Both the position numbers and the translations under genes were made by a program. This document shows, one piece after another, positions 12,583 to 17,764 of a DNA stretch of 17,764 bases. Position 1 is the first letter of the stretch. The number at the start of each line of letters is the position of its first letter. The notes beneath the pieces are model-generated. The model was given only the letters and a program-made list of their open reading frames with translations. It was not told the origin of the DNA and did not search any database. The stretch is from Opitutia bacterium (GTDB lineage: Bacteria; Verrucomicrobiota; Verrucomicrobiia; Opitutales; JANYEO01), in contig JANYEO010000072.1 of NCBI GenBank assembly GCA_025363025.1, forward strand, positions 1 to 17,764, written 5' to 3'.

Positions 12583-14448
12583 TTAGGGGAGCTCTTGGCA
12601 GATGCGTATCTGGGTTTCTGACCGAGTTTCGTTAAGGGGAATAGGGAATGCTTCGACGCCATCGATGCGGATTAAGCGGGAAATGAGAATGCCGAGAGTG
12701 GCTGAGCTATACGCGCGTAAGACTTCCTCCGTTATAAAAGCCGGGTCTTTCCGGATAGGGCTGATGATCTTGGAGGCTTGGAGTAAGCATTCGTTACCGT
12801 TTTTGTCATGCTGAATCCATTCTTGTATATAAATAGTGGGGTGGTTGGGGCGTTCAAGGTAAGTTTGAAGGGCTTGTTTCTTCTCTGGGGCGTATCCAAG
12901 GTCGAGGGTGTCTATTTTGTGAACGACCCATAAGGTGGGGGCCCCGCTGAGTACGAGGCAGTGTTCGTCTTTATGGGCGATAGCGAAGGCTTCAATTATT
13001 TTAGCATCTTGAAGCAAGGAATAAGTATGCACCCAGGGAGATTGAGCGATGCGGGGGAGCGTCCATAAAAATAAGTTAGCGCCGGAAAGTAACCAAAATG
13101 CAAGCTGCGTGCCTTTCGGGGCTTGTTTATGAAAGGCAAAAAAGACAAGGGGAAGCGCAAACGCTAGAGCAAAGGGTAGGGCTAGGCGCATAATGATAGG
13201 ATCGTCCAACTGCCCCCAAAAATAGGCCATGAAAAGTAAAAAAAGACTTAAGAAAGCGACTTCAAAAATAGCAAGGGCCAGGACTGCGGCTGACCACGTG
13301 CGCCATGAGGGGAGACGTCGTAGGCTGTAGATGATAAAGCCTATAAAGGTGAGGGTGCCCCCGAGCCCGAGGAAGAGAGAGTTAGGTAAATAGGGAGTGG
13401 CGCCAAAAAAGAAACTGAGCGCGTGCCCAAAATTGTCATGGATATAGTGCAGGCCGAAGGGGTGAGTGGCGGCGGGTTTGCTGCTAAGCTCCCATGCATG
13501 AGGGAATACTTCGAAGAGGCGATGATGCCAAATTGCGGGGATAAAGAACAAAGGGATCAGCATCATCCGCCATGGCAAAATAAGGGTTTTGGCCTTGGCC
13601 CACCCGATTAAGACAACAGCGATGACAGCAAAGACGAATAAAGCGGCCTCGTAACGGGTTTCGACCAAGAGGACGCAGGTTAAGGATAGTGCCCACAGAC
13701 TGGAGGCATTTGGCTTTTTCAGGTAATGAATACTGAGGTAGAGGCAGGCTGCAATGAGGGTTAAAAATAGGGGCTCGAACCCGCCGCCATGGGTGACGTG
13801 GCCTAGGAGCGGAAAAGAAACAAGGGTTAAGATAACGCCGATGCCAGCCTTCCACCCGCCGAGTTTGGCCCCTATTAAAAAGCTAAGAGTGAGGAGAAGG
13901 GGGGTTAAGAGGGCATTTACCCAAAAAATGTTCGCAAAGCGGTAGCCTGTAAAATCGTGCAGGAGGGAGATTAAAAAAGGGAATAAAGGCGGCCGTTTAT
14001 CAATATTGCCGCCTAAGGGGCAATAGACGCCACTCAGTGTATGGGCCCTAAAGGGCATGTAGACTTCGCGCTTTAAATGCATGCCCAGCGCCGTTGCGGC
14101 TTGGGAGGATTCATCAAATAAGATCGTATACCCCGGCTCTCCTTGTGTGCGTAAGAAGGCCGTTCCCAGTAATAAGGCGAGGAGGGGCAGCCAATAACGC
14201 TTTTTGGTGAACCATTTTCTTGGATTTATAGAGGGCTTGCGCTCTTTGAAAAGTTGGACAATTGCAAAAATAAATAAGGCAAAAATGATGAGCAGGAAGC
14301 TGTAGCCCAGGCGGTGAATATAAAAGATGCCTTTAGTGGCTGGGGTAAACCAGGCAAAACCAAGGGAAATAAGGGATATGCTTGCCAGTATACTGAGGCG
14401 CAACGCAGGGGACTTGGAGGGGGAAAAGAGTAATCGAGGCTTTTTCAT
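12583..14448 (-). CDS. GT-C membrane glycosyltransferase (GT39/ArnT-like)
   Basis: This 621-residue polytopic protein has about 11-13 hydrophobic helices in the first 480 residues and a soluble C-terminal domain. The first large periplasmic loop has the GT-C hallmark: GEPGYTILFDESSQAATALG (Asp112-Glu113, candidate catalytic acid), followed by NIDKRPPLFPFLISLLHDFTGYR (150-170), the usual 'D.RPPL.P.l...l....g' helix entry. Such enzymes move a sugar from a polyprenyl-phosphate donor to lipid or protein on the outer face of the inner membrane. Acceptor and sugar are unknown. Its neighbours, the pilin upstream and fliD downstream, make surface-protein glycosylation a possible role. It begins 97 bases after the pilin gene, past a hairpin. 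Confidence 0.8.
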   Translation of the reverse strand: MKKPRLLFSPSKSPALRLSILASISLISLGFAWFTPATKGIFYIHRLGYSFLLIIFALFIFAIVQLFKERKPSINPRKWFTKKRYWLPLLALLLGTAFLRTQGEPGYTILFDESSQAATALGMHLKREVYMPFRAHTLSGVYCPLGGNIDKRPPLFPFLISLLHDFTGYRFANIFWVNALLTPLLLTLSFLIGAKLGGWKAGIGVILTLVSFPLLGHVTHGGGFEPLFLTLIAACLYLSIHYLKKPNASSLWALSLTCVLLVETRYEAALFVFAVIAVVLIGWAKAKTLILPWRMMLIPLFFIPAIWHHRLFEVFPHAWELSSKPAATHPFGLHYIHDNFGHALSFFFGATPYLPNSLFLGLGGTLTFIGFIIYSLRRLPSWRTWSAAVLALAIFEVAFLSLFLLFMAYFWGQLDDPIIMRLALPFALAFALPLVFFAFHKQAPKGTQLAFWLLSGANLFLWTLPRIAQSPWVHTYSLLQDAKIIEAFAIAHKDEHCLVLSGAPTLWVVHKIDTLDLGYAPEKKQALQTYLERPNHPTIYIQEWIQHDKNGNECLLQASKIISPIRKDPAFITEEVLRAYSSATLGILISRLIRIDGVEAFPIPLNETRSETQIRICQELP

Positions 14449-14483
14449 TTATAAAGGGGACCCCTTGTTTGAGTGGTTGAAAG

Positions 14484-14520
14484 CACAAAGCCAACCAGGG
14501 GGTTCCCAGTTGGCTTTGTG
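14484..14520 (-). terminator. Strong hairpin after the pilin gene
   Basis: CACAAAGCCAAC (14484-14495) and GTTGGCTTTGTG (14509-14520) are perfect 12-bp inverted copies around a 13-base G/C-rich loop. It starts 24 bases after the pilin stop on the minus strand. The following minus-strand sequence (CTTTCAACC) has only a short T-run, so it may attenuate or protect the abundant pilin mRNA 3' end instead of terminating fully. Confidence 0.65.
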
Positions 14521-14544
14521 TTGATTTTGAAATATTACGAGCGT

Positions 14545-14907
14545 TTAATAATTGTAATAAATTGTGGTTTTAGTGCCCGAAATGGTAGCGTCTATGGAAA
14601 TGTTGGTCGTGGTTGAGCTAATGACAAGTTTGGTATAGTCTTCATCCGAAACCGAGGTGGGGGTGTTCGGGAGCCAGGTTGAGACGAGATCGGTCATGCC
14701 AACAGTAGAGGCAGAGCCGTTTGAGATTAAATATTGTTGGCCGGCTGAAGAGATGACGCGCAAATTTTCGATAATGGAATTGGTCTGGGATTGGGCGCGA
14801 GCTTGTTGAAAGGCGGGTAAGGCGATAGCGGCCAAGATACCGATGATAACCACGACGATCATGATTTCAACTAATGTGAAGCCGGAGGATTTGCGAATTT
14901 TGCTCAT
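14545..14907 (-). CDS. Type IV pilin / pseudopilin (PilA- or PulG-like)
   Basis: This 120-residue prepilin has a short basic leader (MSKIRKSSG) and the prepilin-peptidase site G|FTLVE, with the essential Glu at +5. The N-terminal hydrophobic helix that packs in the pilus core follows (IMIVVVIIGILAAIALPAFQQARAQSQ). The C-terminal part is short, Ser/Thr-rich and without cysteines, so there is no disulfide-bonded D-region. The conserved 'A...NLR.ISSAGQQYL..NG' segment is the usual alpha1-C to loop transition. Major pilin versus type II secretion pseudopilin cannot be decided from the sequence. No pil or gsp assembly genes lie nearby. A hairpin follows the gene. Confidence 0.9.
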   Translation of the reverse strand: MSKIRKSSGFTLVEIMIVVVIIGILAAIALPAFQQARAQSQTNSIIENLRVISSAGQQYLISNGSASTVGMTDLVSTWLPNTPTSVSDEDYTKLVISSTTTNISIDATISGTKTTIYYNY

Positions 14908-15036
14908 GGGGGGACTATTTGATGTAAGGGTTTAGATAAAACGACGTTACGGTAATAGGATTCATGAATTGCGCCAAGCTTAAAATGAGAGTGATGTGTT
15001 TGTGTATTTTATGTTAAAAATATTAACAGAAGGGGA

Positions 15037-15066
15037 TTGCTTTTTTTATTGATTTGGCTGTATATT
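15037..15066 (+). promoter_or_regulatory. Possible sigma-70-type promoter of the acidic protein gene
   Basis: TTGCTT (15037-15042) and TATATT (15061-15066) are separated by 18 bases and lie 50 bases before the ATG at 15117, in an AT-rich stretch. The match to TTGACA/TATAAT is partial. Confidence 0.35.
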
Positions 15067-15116
15067 GAGTCGAAAGCCAGTTATTAATAAAGCAGCTATG
15101 AAAAGGTCTCTAAGCG

Positions 15117-15863
15117 ATGACGCAACCGAATTTTAATACCGGCGGGGATAGTGATTGGGATGATCGCGGGGGCGTGCTCTGGAATGAGCACGACTGGCAG
15201 CAGTACCTAAAAACCAGTGATGAAGAAACAACCCGTTTCTTAGCCGCTTATTTAAAGCATAGGCATGAGCCTAACCACTTAGATGAAGTGGCGCACCGCT
15301 TGGGTTGGGACCGGGGAGAGTGGGCTGTTTCTCCTAATGAAGAAGAAGATGATGAGGAGGATGAAGATGAGCCTACTGCTTCTATGGGGGCCCATTGGCC
15401 TGAAGGGGAAGAGATAGGAGAAGCCGCTGTAGGGCCGATGGGGATGCCTTATACGGTACATCGGCATCCGGTTTTTATTGCAACCCGCGGGCTTTGCTTG
15501 CACTTGGGGCGAGTTTGGCACCATTTCTTTGTGAAACACCCCCATGTTTTGCCAGGGGTTTTAGGGTGGAACCTATTCGGGGCCTTGCATGGGGCGGAGC
15601 TGAATGCGGTGATGGCTATACATGCCGTTGATTTAGGAGATTTTAATTTAGCCGTTTGCCACTTGAAAAATGGGTTAAGTGCTATTAACCACGCATTTAA
15701 AGTGCTGCAATCTATCCCTGAAGACGTAGTGCTGAATGCAGACCGTATTTTGCAGGATACGCGGGCGACTCTTTTTGACCTGAGGGAGATTTGGCTACGC
15801 GTTATCCAAGACTGCCGTGAAGAGGCAAAATTTGAAGGTGATGGCGGTGAAGGCGTCGAGTAA
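15117..15863 (+). CDS. Conserved-looking acidic hypothetical protein
   Basis: This is a 248-residue cytosolic protein. Residues 1-70 are rich in Trp and Asp (DSDWDDRGGVLWNEHDWQQYL). Residues 75-85 are an unbroken run of 11 Asp/Glu, followed by a flexible linker to about 110. Residues 113-236 form a helical domain rich in His and Leu (LGRVWHHFFVKHPHV, ELNAVMAIHAVDLGDFNLAVCHLKNGLSAINHAFKVLQSIP) that looks like a four-helix or TPR-like bundle. I cannot name the family. A two-domain protein with an acidic hinge could be a regulator or scaffold, but there is no catalytic motif. It is the only convincing plus-strand gene in the right half. A weak AAGG lies 11 bases before the ATG. Confidence 0.75.
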   Translation: MTQPNFNTGGDSDWDDRGGVLWNEHDWQQYLKTSDEETTRFLAAYLKHRHEPNHLDEVAHRLGWDRGEWAVSPNEEEDDEEDEDEPTASMGAHWPEGEEIGEAAVGPMGMPYTVHRHPVFIATRGLCLHLGRVWHHFFVKHPHVLPGVLGWNLFGALHGAELNAVMAIHAVDLGDFNLAVCHLKNGLSAINHAFKVLQSIPEDVVLNADRILQDTRATLFDLREIWLRVIQDCREEAKFEGDGGEGVE

Positions 15864-15898
15864 AGAAGGGACGATAACGCAGAAGCGCACGGAAGTGC

Positions 15899-16186
15899 CT
15901 AAACAATCGGGTGCTTCAGGCTTACTAAGTGAGCGCTGGGGAGTAAGAAGATTTTACTTGATTTTGGGTTCTCTGTTTGGGCGGCGTGCGCAATCGCTTT
16001 GGTCGTAGCCAGGGCGTTAGCTGCGTCAACGGGGAAAACCACTTCTAAAAAAGGGGGCAAAGGCGTTTTTTCGGGCAAGGGGACCTCCCGAATACTATTG
16101 AGTGGGATGCCATGGGCCTCAAGTGTGGCCTCGACGGCAGATTTTTGAGAAGCGGGAATGGCGGCTTTGATGTACCAAGTAGACAT
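15899..16186 (-). CDS. Small hypothetical protein
   Basis: This 95-residue soluble protein starts MSTWYIKAAIPASQKSAVEATLEAHGI and could form a small alpha/beta domain (beta strand, helix, then FLEVVFPVDAANALATTKAIAHAA). No motif is recognised. It converges on the acidic-protein gene, 35 bases apart. Upstream (16225-16258) lies the terminator of the chaperone gene, so it needs its own promoter. The start ATG has no Shine-Dalgarno. Coding status rests on length and amino-acid pattern only. Confidence 0.5.
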   Translation of the reverse strand: MSTWYIKAAIPASQKSAVEATLEAHGIPLNSIREVPLPEKTPLPPFLEVVFPVDAANALATTKAIAHAAQTENPKSSKIFLLPSAHLVSLKHPIV

Positions 16187-16224
16187 TGTGTGTAGCGTAG
16201 TGAATGATGAATACTCAAGCGAAC

Positions 16225-16258
16225 AAAAAAGCGACTCCGTTAAGAGCCGCTTTTTTTT
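16225..16258 (-). terminator. Rho-independent terminator after the CesT-type chaperone gene
   Basis: On the minus strand AAGCGGCTC (16252-16244) pairs with GAGTCGCTT (16237-16229) around a 6-base loop, with one G-T wobble, and is followed by a run of six T. An A-run precedes the stem, so it could also work in the plus direction. It begins 24 bases after the chaperone stop. Confidence 0.85.
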
Positions 16259-16281
16259 AAAGAGGACTGAAGTCGCAATTG

Positions 16282-16758
16282 CTATGCGCGGATAAAGCCG
16301 CCACCTGATAAATGATGGTCATCTGCGCTCGAGGTTTGAACGGTGCTCTTTGAAGCAGAGCCTACGTCTCCTCTGTCAATTTTATCCATCCAGGCTTCGA
16401 GATGGTTGACAAATGCCTCAAGCAAATTGACGAAATCCTGATAGGCGAGGGAATCAATTAAAATGACTCGGCAGAGGTAAACCTCCTGATGGTTATGGTC
16501 GAGTGCAAAAGAGGAGCCACCTGTTCCCTTGCCGAAGAGGTTGGCCTCTAGCAGAACGCTCATAAAGTCCTCTTTATTTTCTGGAGGTACTTCCCCAGCT
16601 AAAGCGTAGAGGTGGACGATTTTTTCGTCATCTGTGGCTTCGATATCAACGACGAGGCGTTGGTCAAATACCAGGCGGCAAACACGGTTGTCGTCCAGCT
16701 TGAGTTGAGGGAGACCCATTTGCTGGCCGAGCTGCGAGAGAATAGCATGAATATCCAT
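16282..16758 (-). CDS. CesT-family (class I) T3SS chaperone
   Basis: The 158-residue acidic protein follows the CesT/SycE/YbjN layout: an N-terminal helix (HAILSQLGQQMGLPQLKLDDN), beta strands VCRLVFDQRLVVDIEATDDEKIVHLYALAGEVP, the dimer helix FMSVLLEANLFGKGTGGSSFALD, then strands 'EVYLCRVI' and a long helix (YQDFVNLLEAFVNHLEAWMDKI). A disordered Ser/Asp/His tail (about 130-158) follows. Such chaperones dimerise and hold effectors or translocators unfolded for export. The client is unknown and no obvious partner lies next to it. The gene sits between the secretin and a strong terminator, so it ends the SctC-proximal transcription unit, though it may have its own promoter. Confidence 0.85.
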   Translation of the reverse strand: MDIHAILSQLGQQMGLPQLKLDDNRVCRLVFDQRLVVDIEATDDEKIVHLYALAGEVPPENKEDFMSVLLEANLFGKGTGGSSFALDHNHQEVYLCRVILIDSLAYQDFVNLLEAFVNHLEAWMDKIDRGDVGSASKSTVQTSSADDHHLSGGGFIRA

Positions 16759-16810
16759 AATAAAAATGAGTGGGGCGGGGTTGTTTAAAAACTTTGCTGG
16801 GCTGAGTTAA

Positions 16811-16839
16811 ATAGTAAGAGAAAACGCTGAATGAAACAA
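16811..16839 (-). promoter_or_regulatory. Weak promoter candidate before the chaperone gene
   Basis: On the minus strand TTGTTT (16839-16834) and TACTAT (16816-16811) are 17 bases apart and lie 52 bases before the chaperone ATG. The match is 3/6 and 4/6, so this is only a candidate. The 128-base gap to the sctC stop is otherwise featureless. Confidence 0.25.
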
Positions 16840-16886
16840 GGGGAGAAATTTAAGTTTTATGGAAAAGTCTTATTGATAACGATCTG

Positions 16887-17764
16887 TTATGGGTTGTTTC
16901 TATTATTATCAGGATGGACTAAGGCTTGGTTATCCTCTGTATTGTATGCCGAATAGCTATTGGGTGCGGGTGTAAAGGGCACTTTTTTAGTTTCTGCGGG
17001 GGATTTAAAAAACTGTTTATAGGGCTCTTGAGGGATTTCGTCTAAGTCGATCAACTTCGGAGTGATTAGGTACATGCGCTCGGCCGTTGTTTGACTTTTA
17101 GTTTTTGTACCAAAGAGGAGACCGATGAGGGGAATTTGGCTAATAAAAGGAAGACCAGAATCGCCTTTTTGATCACTCTTATTGTATTGGCCAGCAATGA
17201 GAAGGCCTTGACCTTCTTGAACTACAGCTTGGGTTGTGACACTGCTTTGGGAAACAGTGGGCAAGGCGTTGACTTGGGTTGTAAAGTCGATCGAACCGTC
17301 TTGAATGTTGACCAAAAGTTTTACTTTGCGTTGCCCTTCGTCTTCAATGAGGTGAGGGGTTACACGCAGTACAGTGCCTGAGTTGACGTTAAACAGGCTG
17401 GCTGCATATTGAGAGCTGACTTGTACGTAAAAAGTTTGTTGACGGTCGATCACGGCCTCAGTGTTATCAAGTGTTAGGACTGAGGGGCGAGAAAGCGTCT
17501 GCGCACGGTTGTCCACTTCGAGTGCGCGAATAGCCTCGGCGAATTTGTATGCGTTAACGGTGCCACTAAAGCCTGCACTAATGCCAATATTGGCGGGAGT
17601 TGAAAACGTAGTCGTACCGTCTGCTCCGTTGCCACCAGAGGTGCCAATTCCAATATCAAAGTTGTTTTTTCCGCCAGTTTTTGAGACTTTGAAGAGACGG
17701 TTGCCAAGCTCACTTGTAAATTGAGTGTCTACGTCAACAATAGAGACCGTGATTTCGATGATTG
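16887..17764 (-). CDS. sctC: T3SS outer-membrane secretin SctC, C-terminal part (N-terminus beyond window)
   Basis: The frame is open from the right edge of the window, giving about 292 residues. It should not be started at the internal GTG at 17516. The visible part begins inside the secretin domain: IIEITVSIVDVDTQFTSELG (the usual 'vei.v.ivdv...' strand), then a Gly-rich insertion. Next come YKFAEAIRALEVDNRAQTLSRPSVLTLDN, the 'GTVLRVTPHL' strand, QEGQGLLIAGQYN and the signature GLPFISQIPLIGLLFG...ERMYLITPKL. A Pro/Asn-rich C-terminal tail of about 40 residues follows, where pilotin binding occurs in some systems. SctC forms the outer-membrane ring of the injectisome. A type II or type IV pilus secretin is the alternative, but the CesT chaperone and SctV in the window favour SctC. 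Confidence 0.85.
   Translation of the reverse strand, partial: IIEITVSIVDVDTQFTSELGNRLFKVSKTGGKNNFDIGIGTSGGNGADGTTTFSTPANIGISAGFSGTVNAYKFAEAIRALEVDNRAQTLSRPSVLTLDNTEAVIDRQQTFYVQVSSQYAASLFNVNSGTVLRVTPHLIEDEGQRKVKLLVNIQDGSIDFTTQVNALPTVSQSSVTTQAVVQEGQGLLIAGQYNKSDQKGDSGLPFISQIPLIGLLFGTKTKSQTTAERMYLITPKLIDLDEIPQEPYKQFFKSPAETKKVPFTPAPNSYSAYNTEDNQALVHPDNNRNNP

Noticed and set aside
12363..12662. 99-codon minus-strand ORF
   Set aside because: Spans the short repeat element and the end of the glycosyltransferase in another frame.
14930..14990. Sigma-54 promoter before the pilin (TTGGCGC on the minus strand)
   Set aside because: The -24 box is fair, but no GC dinucleotide occurs at the -12 position.
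17461..17724. Plus- and minus-strand short frames at the right end, and a secretin start at the internal GTG 17516
   Set aside because: The secretin frame is open to the window edge with matching secretin motifs, so the others are shadows and 17516 is not the true start.
1..17764. CRISPR array, tRNA, rRNA, transposase or phage genes
   Set aside because: No evenly spaced direct repeats, no tRNA T-loop/acceptor pattern, and no transposase, integrase or phage motifs were seen on either strand.

Overview
The window reads as a stretch of a diderm bacterial chromosome that carries a non-flagellar type III secretion system (T3SS), flagellar filament-assembly genes and a type IV pilin. My best guess is a member of the Verrucomicrobiota (Opitutae-like). 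This rests on the mixture of a Chlamydia/Ysc-type SctV, a typical PulG/PilA-like pilin, DUF721 and several lineage-specific hypotheticals, and no rRNA is present to confirm it. Almost no start codon has a Shine-Dalgarno sequence in front of it.

Layout. The left end (1-3500) holds the tail of an unidentified plus-strand gene, a GPP34 (Golgi phosphoprotein 3-like) gene, and four unrecognised genes. Two of the four (a tail-anchored protein and a Sec-exported Cys-containing protein) lie in visibly AT-richer DNA. From about 14450 down to 3749 every convincing gene is on the minus strand. In order of transcription they are a GT-C membrane glycosyltransferase, fliD (filament cap), a lipoprotein, a small FlgM-like candidate, fliS, a FlgN-like chaperone, a DUF721 protein, a Sec-exported protein with two ~115-residue repeats, a candidate sctX, a TPR protein (candidate sctY) and sctV. 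The right end has the type IV pilin, a plus-strand acidic protein, a 95-residue hypothetical, a CesT-type chaperone and the C-terminal part of the SctC secretin, which is cut by the window edge.

How the genes fit together. sctX-sctY-sctV has the same order as yscX-yscY-lcrD in Yersinia and would build the export gate and early-substrate module of an injectisome. SctC forms the outer-membrane ring and the CesT protein would carry effectors or translocators. FliD, FliS and the FlgN-like protein belong to flagellar filament assembly, and fliD is preceded by a very good sigma-28 (FliA) promoter (12363-12389). The flagellar genes run straight into the T3SS genes on the same strand, so the two machineries may be co-transcribed.

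The most striking non-coding signal is a family of inverted-repeat elements with ends GAGACCGCTGCANAATG. There are two 126-bp copies (185-310, 12403-12528), two ~195-bp copies in opposite orientations (about 3506-3713, 6248-6442) and a 46-bp remnant (9798-9843). All lie between genes, at or next to gene ends. They look like MITEs or Correia-like repeats. One separates sctX from sctY, and two touch the stop codon of the neighbouring gene.
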